Below the pieces are notes generated by a model. It was given only the letters and a program-made list of their open reading frames with translations, had not been told where the DNA came from and ran no database searches. Position numbers and translations under genes: made by a program. A stretch of DNA of 64,000 bases, taken from contig JABARP010000011.1 of assembly GCA_019186825.1 (NCBI GenBank), positions 5,766 to 69,765 on the forward strand, in the 5' to 3' direction. Within the stretch, counting starts at the first letter, position 1. Each line of letters starts with the position of its first letter. Positions 1 through 8,514 of this stretch are shown here, piece by piece. This DNA comes from Pyrinomonadaceae bacterium (lineage in GTDB: Bacteria > Acidobacteriota > Blastocatellia > Pyrinomonadales > Pyrinomonadaceae).

Positions 1-401
1 GGCGCGACGTTCTTGTTCTCGAAGAAACGCTCTTCGACCTCGCCCCAGTCGAAGATCACCTCCTGCAGTTCACATTCACCGCCGCGGTCGCATTGCGGAC
101 AATCGAGCGGGTGATTCGCAAGCAGGAATTCGCCCATCGCACGCTGAGCCTTTTCGACCTCTTCGCTGACGGTCGTTACGACCATGCCGTCCGTACAGGT
201 GATCGTGCACGAGGTCTGGAGCTTCGGCATCTTCTCGATGCGCACCAGGCACATTCGGCACGAGGACTGCAGTGCAAGGTCCTTGTAATAGCAAAAAGAA
301 GGTATCCCGACGCCGTTCTCGCGGCATACGTCAATTAGGCGAGCACCTTTTTCGGTGTCAACTTCCTGCCCGTTTATTGTTATCTTTATCGGTTCTGCCA
401 T
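1..401 (-). CDS. nuoG: NADH-quinone oxidoreductase subunit G, N-terminal part (runs off the window edge)
   Basis: This frame stays open from the ATG at 401 to the window edge, giving about 133 N-terminal residues of the large iron-sulfur subunit of complex I. Cys37, Cys48, Cys51 and Cys65 form the plant-ferredoxin-type [2Fe-2S] pattern. His97 with Cys101, Cys104 and Cys110 gives the His(Cys)3 [4Fe-4S] site of NuoG/Nqo3. The subunit relays electrons from NuoF/NuoE towards NuoB in the peripheral arm. The ATG overlaps the stop of the upstream DUF1579 gene by one base (TAATG), so translation is probably coupled. The molybdopterin-like C-terminal domain lies outside the window. Confidence 0.95.
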   Translation of the reverse strand, partial: MAEPIKITINGQEVDTEKGARLIDVCRENGVGIPSFCYYKDLALQSSCRMCLVRIEKMPKLQTSCTITCTDGMVVTTVSEEVEKAQRAMGEFLLANHPLDCPQCDRGGECELQEVIFDWGEVEERFFENKNVA

Positions 402-886
402 TAAACTTTTCGCGAATACCGCGTCTCGGTCGCAATTGCCTCTTCGCCCTCGGGCGTAATGTTGTATGCCGTGATCACGATATTGTCGTTATCCGTTTGC
501 TCGATCTCGGTCCGCCAGCCCCAGCGCGGGTTGCCTTCACCGGCGAAATAGCTGGCGAGCACATTGAATCGGTCGCCCGGTTCGCCCTCAGAAAATAAGA
601 TCCCCGTGGACATATGAAAACTGTCTATCCACGCCATCTGAAATTTCTGCGTCAAAAGATCGAAGCCGTAGATCGCAAAGCCCGTGAAGGGTTTCGAATC
701 AAGGCTGCCCGAATATTCGTGCAGCACGAACCGTCCGTCGAGGATCGGCCGTATCGTCCCCGTCATCGGTGACTCATCGGCAACGACACCGGGCTCGAAC
801 CACGTCTTTGTCATGCCCGTCCAATCGCCCGTGATGGCGTTAAGGCGCGAATGCGGCCCGCTTTCTTTTGATTCGGCAAATTTCAT
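401..886 (-). CDS. DUF1579-family protein
   Basis: A 161-residue soluble protein with no signal peptide. The pattern of an N-terminal GDWTG segment, a repeated Trp/Tyr-rich beta-strand layout (GRFVLHEYSG, FAIYGFD) and a closing TRYSR resembles the DUF1579 family of calycin-like barrels, whose biochemical role is not established. It is packed between the THX gene (its ATG abuts the THX stop) and nuoG (one-base overlap), so it is very likely co-transcribed with complex I genes, although no link to respiration is apparent from its sequence. The family call comes from recalled pattern similarity only. Confidence 0.7.
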   Translation of the reverse strand: MKFAESKESGPHSRLNAITGDWTGMTKTWFEPGVVADESPMTGTIRPILDGRFVLHEYSGSLDSKPFTGFAIYGFDLLTQKFQMAWIDSFHMSTGILFSEGEPGDRFNVLASYFAGEGNPRWGWRTEIEQTDNDNIVITAYNITPEGEEAIATETRYSRKV

Positions 887-1030
887 TTATTCTTTAGCCT
901 TCGTCTTCTTGGCCGGCTTCGTTTCAGCCGCGGGAGGCTGAACAACCGCTCCCTTGTGCTTCGGCCTCGTTTTGCCAAAGCTTCCGGCAAAGATCTTGCC
1001 GCGTCGTGTCCTCTTATCACCCTTTCCCAT
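887..1030 (-). CDS. 30S ribosomal protein THX (bTHX), 47 aa
   Basis: A 47-codon gene that is easily missed because of its size. It starts MGKGDKRTRRGKI and continues with a GSFGKTRPK segment, matching the invariant core of the Thx/S31e-type peptide that sits at the top of the 30S head in Thermus and other bacteria. The C-terminal half is an Ala/Pro/Lys-rich tail (residues 27-47) longer than in Thermus. A GAGGT Shine-Dalgarno lies about 9 nt before the ATG. Its stop codon directly abuts the start of the DUF1579 gene. Over twenty residues of characteristic basic sequence make the identity strong despite the length. Confidence 0.9.
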   Translation of the reverse strand: MGKGDKRTRRGKIFAGSFGKTRPKHKGAVVQPPAAETKPAKKTKAKE

Positions 1031-1061
1031 GTATCAATTACCTCTTTTGATCTAAATTAAG

Positions 1062-2339
1062 TTAGTTTTCATCCAGGTCGCGAACCCCTGCAAATCCGCG
1101 ATCGAAAAAGTTCCTCGCCCTTACCATTGCGATCGGCATAGCCGTCAGGTGGTTGAGGCTCGAGTCCTTGATCACCGACCGACGCATCGTGTCGCGCCCG
1201 ACGCCGCGGTTCCGCATCGTGCGGAACGCGTTCTTTGAATTTTCGTCCGTGACGATCGCGTCACCTTCGAGGTAGATCATCAACATCCTCGAGCGAGGTG
1301 ACCAATCGAAACAGTTGTTGTCGCGAAGCAGCCTTATCGCCGGGTCTTTAGCGTCGGCCGATTCTGCAACGCGTTTGAATCTTGGCGTCGTGACATTAAA
1401 CAGATTGTTCTTTGACCGCATCAAAACTGCCGTAACGCCAATTCGCTTAATAATGTCCTCATCCTTGGTCTTGCCGCCGTAAGAGTTGTTGATCGCGAAC
1501 GCCATCGAAGGTTTGAAGTAATCCGTGATCTTCACTCCCTTCACTTTATGCAGGCTATAGACCATATACCCGACCAAATACGTCCGTATGATGAACCCCG
1601 CCTGATCGGTCGGCTGAGCGATCATCCACTTGAGCGTTGCCCCCGAGAGATCGTAAGGCCCTGACGCGGGAGCCGATGCCGTCACAGCGTAGGCCGGGTC
1701 GTTCGATCGCTCGAGTTCCCGTGTTTGTGCCATCGCTACGCCGCCTCCTTCGGAGTAACCGGTAATATACAGGTTCGTACCGATCTCAAGCCGGTTCTTG
1801 CGGGCTACGGCACGCGCTGGCTTGATCAGATCGACTCCGGCGCGGGCGTTCGTCACATTGGCCGGGTACGGATGGCCGCCGCTGTGGTCACCCTGGCCGA
1901 TATAATCCGGCATCGCGATGGCGTAACCGCCCGAGGCGAAAGCGAGCATTGCGAGCTCTCCCTCACTGCCTTTGGTCTTAGCGGTTGTGCGCGACGGTAC
2001 GCTCCCGTTATAGGCCATCGTTCCATGATTAAAAACTATTAGGCCGTTCGGAGCTCCCCCTTCGGGGACCACGACTAACCCCGAAAGCACCGCTTTCCGA
2101 CCGTTGGCATCCACTGAACGGTACGTGACCTTGTACAAATTCAAAGATCCGCGAAGGCGTTCCGGTGCCGAAGCCCCGAAAACCTCATCCATTCGCCGAT
2201 TGATCTGGGCCTCCGAAATGGTCGCCACGCGTTGCGAAGCGACCAAACCATTGCCTTGGGCCGCCGCCGAAGCAGCGAACCCAAGGATAAGAATCAAACC
2301 AGCTATTATTCCGCGCATAGCGGAAGTTTTAATAGACAT
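1062..2339 (-). CDS. Secreted alpha/beta hydrolase (secretory lipase-like)
   Basis: A 425-residue exported hydrolase. Residues 1-28 form a signal peptide ending ASAAAQ. The alpha/beta fold is marked by the oxyanion HG of IVFNHGTMA (residues 101-109) and the nucleophile elbow GYSEGG with Ser196. Late Asp and His residues (EGDAIVTDE; SLNHLTA) could complete the triad. The overall layout resembles the fungal/bacterial secretory lipase family (LIP), which acts on esters outside the cytoplasm, but the substrate is not predictable. It lies downstream of the crystallin-like protein on the same strand and upstream of THX, in the block of exported proteins between nuoF and nuoG. Confidence 0.8.
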   Translation of the reverse strand: MSIKTSAMRGIIAGLILILGFAASAAAQGNGLVASQRVATISEAQINRRMDEVFGASAPERLRGSLNLYKVTYRSVDANGRKAVLSGLVVVPEGGAPNGLIVFNHGTMAYNGSVPSRTTAKTKGSEGELAMLAFASGGYAIAMPDYIGQGDHSGGHPYPANVTNARAGVDLIKPARAVARKNRLEIGTNLYITGYSEGGGVAMAQTRELERSNDPAYAVTASAPASGPYDLSGATLKWMIAQPTDQAGFIIRTYLVGYMVYSLHKVKGVKITDYFKPSMAFAINNSYGGKTKDEDIIKRIGVTAVLMRSKNNLFNVTTPRFKRVAESADAKDPAIRLLRDNNCFDWSPRSRMLMIYLEGDAIVTDENSKNAFRTMRNRGVGRDTMRRSVIKDSSLNHLTAMPIAMVRARNFFDRGFAGVRDLDEN

Positions 2340-2366
2340 TCTTGTTACCAGTCCCTAGCTAATAAA

Positions 2367-3272
2367 TCACCTCGGCTGCGGACCAACATTGATCCTGATC
2401 GAACGGATCCGCCCATACCACCAGTCGCCCGGCAGTGGAGCCCAGTCCGAAGTCACAAGATAAGAGCGTCCACGGTAATTCGTTTGCGAATAGACCATAA
2501 TTGGACGTCCCTGCGGTACTCGTATCGAGCGTATATGGTGCGGTCTGCCGTCCCAATCTTTCAGCTGCGGCCAGTCTTTGACCAATGCCATGGCCGGGCC
2601 GTTGAAATTCCTTTGAGCGTAGATCACCGGATCACCCACGGGTGTCGGCGCCGTCGGCCGTTCAACGCGGATCGATCTTACCCGTCCGTTCCACCAAGCG
2701 CCCGGCAGCCACGAGATACTTTTCGTGATCGTGGCTTGTGTACCACGGTAATTCCGCTCGCTGTAGAGCGTTAGCTTCCAGCCCGCAGGTACACGGATCG
2801 ATCGGATCCGATGCGGTTGCCCTTCCCAATCTACTCGGCCCGGATAACCGTTCTCGATCGCTTCGGCCGGCCCCTGATAATTTGCCTGAGCATATATGAC
2901 AGGAAAATCACCCGGCGTGGGCAATAGGGGTGGCGTAGGCGGCGTGTAAACTCGTTCGATCCGGAACGACCGAATGTCGTTTATCCATGGTGACCCGGTC
3001 GGCAAGCTCCAGTCTTCCGTAACCGAGGATTGTGTACCACCGCCAAAATTCCGTTCTCGATAGACCGTTAATTTATAGCCCTTGGCGACCCTGAATGACC
3101 TGATCCGACGGCCGAAGGTTCCCGCATCCGCAACGCTGCTCGAAAAGGTCCTGCTTTCGCCGGTAAAGTTGAAGCCGGTGTAGGCGGTAACCTGGCCTTG
3201 GGCAACGCCCGCAGCCAAACCTCCCACTAACGAGAGCATTAAAACAACAACAAAGCGCTTAACTGATGTCAT
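2367..3272 (-). CDS. Exported triple beta/gamma-crystallin-like protein
   Basis: 301 residues. I place the start at 3272 because a strong GGAGGAGGA Shine-Dalgarno stands just upstream and residues 1-26 then form a good signal peptide (MTSVKRFVVVLML... to AQGQ); a longer frame from 3368 would bury this. The mature part has three similar modules (about residues 28-108, 122-205 and 215-301). Each has two Greek-key-like motifs with a Y.. .NF.G core and a closing IRSIRV strand, typical of beta/gamma-crystallin domains. Such domains often bind calcium and stabilise extracellular proteins. Pro-rich linkers separate the modules. The molecular role is unknown. Confidence 0.8.
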   Translation of the reverse strand: MTSVKRFVVVLMLSLVGGLAAGVAQGQVTAYTGFNFTGESRTFSSSVADAGTFGRRIRSFRVAKGYKLTVYRERNFGGGTQSSVTEDWSLPTGSPWINDIRSFRIERVYTPPTPPLLPTPGDFPVIYAQANYQGPAEAIENGYPGRVDWEGQPHRIRSIRVPAGWKLTLYSERNYRGTQATITKSISWLPGAWWNGRVRSIRVERPTAPTPVGDPVIYAQRNFNGPAMALVKDWPQLKDWDGRPHHIRSIRVPQGRPIMVYSQTNYRGRSYLVTSDWAPLPGDWWYGRIRSIRINVGPQPR

Positions 3273-3495
3273 AATTTTACGTCCTCCTCCTCTTCCTGTC
3301 ACAAGGACAGTCTCCTGTGCGAACCTCGGACACATGTCAGAAGTTTTATTTTCGGTCCGCGCCCGCACGACCCGCTAAACCACTTTATAAAGACCCTCTG
3401 GAACTCCTTGACCGCACCGGCCGCTCTCTTTTGACTCAGCAAGCTTCATCTAATTCTGTAGCCGCGTCAGTTTCCCTTATCCCTCCTTCCCATGT

Positions 3496-4836
3496 TTATG
3501 TCTGTTCCGTTAACAGTTTGACCAAATAATCCTGTATCTCAGAATTCGCTGCGAGGCGGCTGTGTCCCTCGCAAAAAAACTTTGTCGAAACCGGCTTGAT
3601 GTTCAGCTGTCCGCTTCCCGTGAACGAGGCGGTTGAGACAACGCCGTCGCCGGGCGAATATATCGCCGCTCTTAACGCATTTACGTCAGCCGATCTACCA
3701 TCCTTTTTCTTCTTGTCCGGAGCCGAAAAAAGCGTTAACCAGTCGCCGTTCTTCGATCTTCGGTTAAGAGCAGCACCGCTGACCGTCTGCTTGCATTCGG
3801 AACCGACAAGGGCGAATTCGACGCTCGGTTTCGTGTTCGATACGGCACTCAGTGCCTCGTGAAAACGCTTTGCACGGTTGAGCATCGTCGCAAAGAAGAT
3901 CGGTGCGGCTTTGCGTTCCGCCGCTGTGAACGTCTTATCGAACTTACGGTCTTCGATCGGATCCCAGCCGTACTTGTTCCACACTTTTGGGTCGTAAAGA
4001 TCGACCCTGATCTCCTGCATGTCCGGATCCATCAGCTTGAAGGTTCCCGGGGCCGGGAGCAGCTCGTACGCCGCCGGCATCGTAAAAACATCAAAACGCG
4101 AGATGTTGCGGACGAACGGGAGATTGATCGCGAACGGTCCGAAGGTCTCGCCGTTGATAAAACTCTCGAGCGTCAGCGGCGAACCTTCATTCGGCGTTCC
4201 GAGAAGCACGATCTTCCCAAAAAGTTTGTCGCCAGCCCACGTTGGCACCATCTTTCGGCCCGCAGGCGGCAGGTCGGCGTTGCCGTACATCGCGGCATAA
4301 CGAGCGATAAGGCCGCCCATCGAGTGAGCAACTATATCGAACTTAAGGTCTGGCTTTTTGAGCTTCTTCTTGACGCTTTCGACGCGGTCAACAAGCAGCT
4401 TTGCGTTATGCACGTTGTCAAGACGCCAGTCGTATGGAAAAACGAAGATCGACGATTTCGCCGCACCCGCACCGGGAGTTTCCCACGTCTCTTCGTGATA
4501 TCCCTCCTTGACCAGCGCATCGATCAGGCCCTGATAAAAATCGGCTCGCGGCAGCAGGCCGATCTTGACCGACCGCACGATATCGCCCGCAACGAGGTCG
4601 TCGCGTGACTTAAGCGGATCGGCGGTGACGGGGAGGCGAATGTCGTCAACTTTCGACCTCGCAATGCTCAGCCAAACGGTCTCGTCCGTCTTGCTGTTTA
4701 CAAGCTCGGAACCCGTGATTCCCGGAATGATGATGACGGGGTTGCGATCTTGTGCGAACGCGACGGTGCCCGCCGCCGTCATAAGCAGCAGAAGCACCGC
4801 AAGCCTTGCACATTGATCGTAAAAGAACCGCATCAT
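3496..4836 (-). CDS. Exported LCAT-family lipase/acyltransferase
   Basis: A 446-residue protein with a signal peptide (residues 1-29, ending AFAQ). Hallmarks of the lecithin:cholesterol acyltransferase/phospholipase family are visible: VIIIPGITGS (residues 34-43, oxyanion region), PYDWR (134-138) and the nucleophile motif AHSMGG with Ser172. A SPGDGVVS segment and a late EGHSRL supply candidate Asp and His of the triad. The family hydrolyses or transfers acyl chains of lipids; here it would act in the periplasm or outside. The stop lies about 220 nt from the crystallin-like gene start. The start at 4836 is about a dozen bases from the nuoF stop, so it probably belongs to the nuo transcript. 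Confidence 0.85.
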   Translation of the reverse strand: MMRFFYDQCARLAVLLLLMTAAGTVAFAQDRNPVIIIPGITGSELVNSKTDETVWLSIARSKVDDIRLPVTADPLKSRDDLVAGDIVRSVKIGLLPRADFYQGLIDALVKEGYHEETWETPGAGAAKSSIFVFPYDWRLDNVHNAKLLVDRVESVKKKLKKPDLKFDIVAHSMGGLIARYAAMYGNADLPPAGRKMVPTWAGDKLFGKIVLLGTPNEGSPLTLESFINGETFGPFAINLPFVRNISRFDVFTMPAAYELLPAPGTFKLMDPDMQEIRVDLYDPKVWNKYGWDPIEDRKFDKTFTAAERKAAPIFFATMLNRAKRFHEALSAVSNTKPSVEFALVGSECKQTVSGAALNRRSKNGDWLTLFSAPDKKKKDGRSADVNALRAAIYSPGDGVVSTASFTGSGQLNIKPVSTKFFCEGHSRLAANSEIQDYLVKLLTEQT

Positions 4837-4848
4837 CTCACCAGGCCG

Positions 4849-6165
4849 TTAAGCGTTTACCGTAAGTTCCTTTCCCTCCGCCGGCACTCTCCGCCAAAGC
4901 CACTTCTTAAAATCTTCGGGGAAACGCTGGATCGCCGACTGTATCGGCCACGCAGCCGCGTCAGCAAGCGGACAGTGCGAACGGCCTTCCATGTTGTCGC
5001 AAAGATCGAGCAGAACCTGCGCATCCTCCGGGCGTCCACCGCCTGCTGCAATTCGGTTAAATATCTTGAGCAGCCAATCTGTTCCCTCGCGGCACGGAGT
5101 ACACCAGCCGCAGGATTCGTGTTTGTAAAATTCAGTGAGATTCCGCGTCGATTCCACAACATCGACCGTCTCATCCATCACCATGAAACCGCCGGAGCCG
5201 ACCATCGAACCTGCCGCGACAAGGCCTTCGTAATCAAGCGTTACGTTCTTGCCGAGGATCTGGCTCGTGTTCATTATGTAAACGGACGAGCCGCCCGGGA
5301 TCACGGCCTTAAGCTTTTTATCGCTTCGAAGCATCCCGCCGCAGTCCTCCATAATGAACTTCTCCATATCGGAGTATCCGAGCGGAAGCTCATAGACGCC
5401 CGGCTTCTTGACGTGTCCGCTGACGGACCAAAGTTTCGTGCCGCCGGACTTTTCCGTCCCGAGGTCACGCCACGCTTCGGCACCAAGCTCAATGATCTCG
5501 GGCACGGCCGTCAGCGTTTCGACGTTGTTGACGACCGTCGGGCAGGCGTAGAGCCCTTCGAGAGCAGGGAAAGGCGGCTTCATACGCGGATGTCCGCGAA
5601 AACCTTCGAGCGAACTCAATAGAGAGGTCTCTTCGCCGCATATATACGCACCGGCTCCCGTGTGCGTAAAGATGTCCATATCAAAGCCCGAACCAAGGAT
5701 ATTACGGCCCAAAAGGCCCGCATCGCGTGCTTCCGCAAGCGCGATATCCATTATGTCCATCAGATATCGGTATTCGCCGCGGTAATATATGTAACCGGTC
5801 GCAGCACCGAGCGCGCGGCCGGCAATGACCATTCCCTCGATCAGCGCATGCGGGTCGCGTTCCAGCAGATAACGGTCTTTGAACGTCCCCGGCTCGGATT
5901 CGTCCGCGTTGCAAACGAGGTACTTCGGCTTCGGCGAATCCTTCGGCACGAAAGACCATTTCATACCGGTCGGGAATCCGGCACCGCCGCGGCCACGCAA
6001 CGCAGACGTCTTCACTGCCTCAATAATATCCGCCGGCGCCATTCCAAGAGCCTTCTTCAGGCTCGTGTAGCCGCCCATATCGCGATACACCTTCAGCGTG
6101 TGGCCGTCTTTTGCAAGCACTTGCCTCAACTGCAACGGTTCGCAGCCTATTGCTTTGATTTCCAT
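4849..6165 (-). CDS. nuoF: NADH-quinone oxidoreductase subunit F
   Basis: 438 residues, the normal length. It carries the FMN/NADH site of complex I: GRGGAGFPTGMKW (58-70) binds NADH/FMN, GAGAYICGEET (170-180) is the second nucleotide motif, and Cys352, Cys355, Cys358 and Cys398 ligate the N3 [4Fe-4S] cluster. NuoF oxidises NADH and passes electrons to NuoG via N3. It is separated from nuoE by the hicB/hicA pair, an unusual insertion in a normally contiguous E-F-G order. ATG start. Confidence 0.98.
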   Translation of the reverse strand: MEIKAIGCEPLQLRQVLAKDGHTLKVYRDMGGYTSLKKALGMAPADIIEAVKTSALRGRGGAGFPTGMKWSFVPKDSPKPKYLVCNADESEPGTFKDRYLLERDPHALIEGMVIAGRALGAATGYIYYRGEYRYLMDIMDIALAEARDAGLLGRNILGSGFDMDIFTHTGAGAYICGEETSLLSSLEGFRGHPRMKPPFPALEGLYACPTVVNNVETLTAVPEIIELGAEAWRDLGTEKSGGTKLWSVSGHVKKPGVYELPLGYSDMEKFIMEDCGGMLRSDKKLKAVIPGGSSVYIMNTSQILGKNVTLDYEGLVAAGSMVGSGGFMVMDETVDVVESTRNLTEFYKHESCGWCTPCREGTDWLLKIFNRIAAGGGRPEDAQVLLDLCDNMEGRSHCPLADAAAWPIQSAIQRFPEDFKKWLWRRVPAEGKELTVNA

Positions 6166-6276
6166 CTCTTAATAACTTCGCCCTAACTCCGCATCTCGCG
6201 AGTCCGCGACCGCGTCTCCAGCCTCATGTTGATGAGGGCTACCGCTACTCCGATCGGCCTAAGGACTGGTCTTCAC

Positions 6277-6488
6277 CTACAAAAGTTTCCGAAACTCTTC
6301 GACTGTTAAACCAGCGTCCCGAACTATACCGCCCATTGTTAGAGCGTTGACAGGATTATGCCTCGGAATTGTTATGATCCTTTCACCGTTCGTCATAACA
6401 ATGTGGCCGCCTTGTCGCGCTATCCAAAAGCCGGCCTTCTCCAATGCTTTACCGCTTTTAAGTGATTGACGCCCGGGATCGGCGGCAT
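6277..6488 (-). pseudogene. hicA: HicA-like mRNA interferase, frameshifted
   Basis: The ATG overlaps the hicB stop (TAATG) and begins MPPIPGVNHLKAVK, then the frame runs into a stop after 22 codons. Moving by one base near 6446-6452 restores a full HicA-like sequence (ALEKAGFWIARQGGHIVM, then IPRHNPVN and AGLTVEEFRKLL) up to the TAG at 6277. The joined product would be about 70 residues, the normal HicA size, including the conserved GGHIVM active-site region with its catalytic His. A single missing base therefore inactivates the toxin, or the base was lost in sequencing, or the gene is read by frameshifting. Confidence 0.8.
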
Positions 6489-6685
6489 TAAGCCGCTACC
6501 TCCACTTCTCTCACTTCTGCATCGAGCAAATTCATGTCGACGACTTCTAGATATTCGGCAATTGCAATACGAATATTTTCTAAAGCTTCCTGTTCGGTCT
6601 CACCCTGCGACCAGCAACCGGGTAAAGCCGGACATGAAACGCTGTAGCCTTCCTCTGTGTGACGCAATGCAACCTTGTAATTCAT
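6488..6685 (-). CDS. hicB: HicB-family antitoxin (short form)
   Basis: A 65-residue protein with the HicB partial RNase H-like fold: Y.V.LRHTEEGYSVSCPALPGCWSQG followed by EAL.NIR.AI.EYL. This is the short version without an appended ribbon-helix-helix or HTH DNA-binding domain. HicB neutralises HicA by capping its active site. The gene sits only 3 nt after the nuoE stop and overlaps the hicA start by one base, so it appears to be transcribed with complex I. With the hicA frame broken, HicB may be a solitary remnant. Confidence 0.85.
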   Translation of the reverse strand: MNYKVALRHTEEGYSVSCPALPGCWSQGETEQEALENIRIAIAEYLEVVDMNLLDAEVREVEVAA

Positions 6686-6688
6686 AGT

Positions 6689-7219
6689 CTATTCACACTC
6701 CGCCAGGATCTTATCGACCTTCTCTTTCGTCAGGTTCTCGTGATAATCGAATCCGATCTGCATCATCGGCGCGGTGCCGCAGCTTCCCAGGCACTCGACG
6801 AGCGAAACGGTGAATTTCCCGTCGGGCGTCGTCTCACCGGGCTTGATGCCGAGCTTTGAGCAGATGTGTTCGGTGATGTCCGGCTCGCCCATTATCTTGC
6901 ACGACAGCGTCTTGCAGATCTGTATGTGATGGCGGCCAACGCGATGCATATTGAACATCGTGTAGAAGGTCGCCGTCTCCCAAACGTCCGTTACCGCGAG
7001 GTTCAAGAATTTCGCGAGGAAATTCACGCCCGGATTATCTATGTATCCGCGCTCTCTCTGTATCACGAAAAGGAGCGGGATCAATGCCGAACGGCTCCTG
7101 TCAGGCGGGTACTTCTCAAGATGCGAACGGATCTCCTCCATCACCTCCGGTGAGAATTCCGCGACCTCGTCGGTTACGACGACCTGGTCCGTATAACTTG
7201 CGGGTGTAGCTGATGCCAT
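6689..7219 (-). CDS. nuoE: NADH-quinone oxidoreductase subunit E
   Basis: 176 residues from the ATG at 7219, chosen over a TTG-initiated extension to 7267 because an AGGA precedes it and family proteins start near here. Cys102, Cys107, Cys143 and Cys147 (CKTLSC ... CLGSC) form the thioredoxin-like [2Fe-2S] N1a site. A preceding helical bundle carries the RERGYI and ATFYTMF motifs of the family. The subunit sits beside NuoF in the NADH-oxidising module. It lies downstream of nuoD by about 70 nt. Confidence 0.96.
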   Translation of the reverse strand: MASATPASYTDQVVVTDEVAEFSPEVMEEIRSHLEKYPPDRSRSALIPLLFVIQRERGYIDNPGVNFLAKFLNLAVTDVWETATFYTMFNMHRVGRHHIQICKTLSCKIMGEPDITEHICSKLGIKPGETTPDGKFTVSLVECLGSCGTAPMMQIGFDYHENLTKEKVDKILAECE

Positions 7220-7291
7220 ATTCCTAGTTTGCTTCGCCCTCCAACAACACAATGCGCGCCGCCTCAATGCCGACTTTTCGTAATTCCTTCA

Positions 7292-8512
7292 TCAGCGGTC
7301 GATCTCCCCGAGAACGATATCAAGGCTTCCGATAACGGCGACGACGTCGGCGACCATTTCGCCCTTGACCATGTCGGGCAATGCCGAAAGGTTCACGAAA
7401 CTCGGCCCGCGGAAATGCACGCGTTCGGGTTTCGGGCCGCCATTCGATTTCATATAAACGCCGAGTTCGCCCTTTGAGGCTTCGATCGAGTGATAAACCT
7501 CACCCTTCGGGACGTTGAAGCCTTCGGCAACGATCAGGAAGTGGTGAATGAGCGAATCCATATGCTTGCGCATATCGTCGCGGTCAGGCAGCACGACCTT
7601 CGGTGCATTCGCTTTGATCGGGCCGGGTTTAAGCCTCTCAAGTGCCTGACGCACGATCTTTGCCGATTCGTGACATTCGCGGATGCGGACCATGTACCGA
7701 GCCCAGACATCGCAATCGTGTTCGACCGGTACTTCAAAATCGTATGTCTCGTAGCCCGAATACGGGTTGTCGCGTCTTAGGTCGAGGTCAACGCCGCTGC
7801 CGCGCAGGCACGGGCCGGTCAATCCCCAGCTGATCGCGTCTTCGCGCGAGATGATCCCGATCCCCTGTGTACGGCTGTGCCAGATCGTGTTCCCGGTCAG
7901 AAGCGTGTCGAAGGTGTTCATCGCTTCCGGAAAATCATCGAGAAACTGCTTACAGCGCTCGGCAAAGCCTGCAGGAAGGTCCATCATCAGGCCGCCGATA
8001 CGGAAATAGCTTGGCGTCATACGCCCGCCCGACGCGGCTTCGATAAGGTTCAGGATCTTTTCACGCTGGCGGAAGCAGAAGAAGAACGGCGACATCGCCC
8101 CGAGGTCGAGGCCGTGCGTGCCGAGCCATACCATGTGGGACGCGATACGCTGCAATTCGCAAAACAGAACGCGGATGACCTGCGCGCGTTCCGGTATCTC
8201 AAGATCGAGAAGCTTTTCGGCGGCCATCACATACGCCAGGTTGTTGCCGAGCGGATTCAGGTAATCCATTCGGTCCGTGATGACTATGCCCTGTTGATAC
8301 TTCTTGTATTCAAAGAGCTTCTCCATTCCGGTGTGCAGATAGCCGATGTCGGGGATGGCCTTGAGCACAAGCTCGCCATCCAGACGAAGATCGAGCCTAA
8401 GCACGCCGTGCGTGGACGGATGCTGCGGCCCCATCGAGAGCGTCATCTCGGACTCGAGAGCGTTATCCAGCACATTCTCCCCGATACGGGACTCTTCGGC
8501 GACGGTTTGCAT
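7292..8512 (-). CDS. nuoD: NADH-quinone oxidoreductase subunit D (49 kDa)
   Basis: 406 residues, normal for a stand-alone NuoD. The motifs MGPQHPSTHGVLR, HTGMEK, DRMDYLNP and the C-terminal VVAVIGSLDIVLGEIDR are diagnostic. With NuoB it forms the quinone-binding pocket, and it derives from the large subunit of NiFe hydrogenases but lacks the metal cysteines. The start is 2 nt after the nuoC stop. Confidence 0.98.
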   Translation of the reverse strand: MQTVAEESRIGENVLDNALESEMTLSMGPQHPSTHGVLRLDLRLDGELVLKAIPDIGYLHTGMEKLFEYKKYQQGIVITDRMDYLNPLGNNLAYVMAAEKLLDLEIPERAQVIRVLFCELQRIASHMVWLGTHGLDLGAMSPFFFCFRQREKILNLIEAASGGRMTPSYFRIGGLMMDLPAGFAERCKQFLDDFPEAMNTFDTLLTGNTIWHSRTQGIGIISREDAISWGLTGPCLRGSGVDLDLRRDNPYSGYETYDFEVPVEHDCDVWARYMVRIRECHESAKIVRQALERLKPGPIKANAPKVVLPDRDDMRKHMDSLIHHFLIVAEGFNVPKGEVYHSIEASKGELGVYMKSNGGPKPERVHFRGPSFVNLSALPDMVKGEMVADVVAVIGSLDIVLGEIDR

Positions 8513-8514
8513 AG

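Noticed and set aside
7220..7267. TTG-initiated extension of nuoE
   Set aside because: The extra 16 residues are not typical of NuoE, and an AGGA precedes the ATG at 7219.
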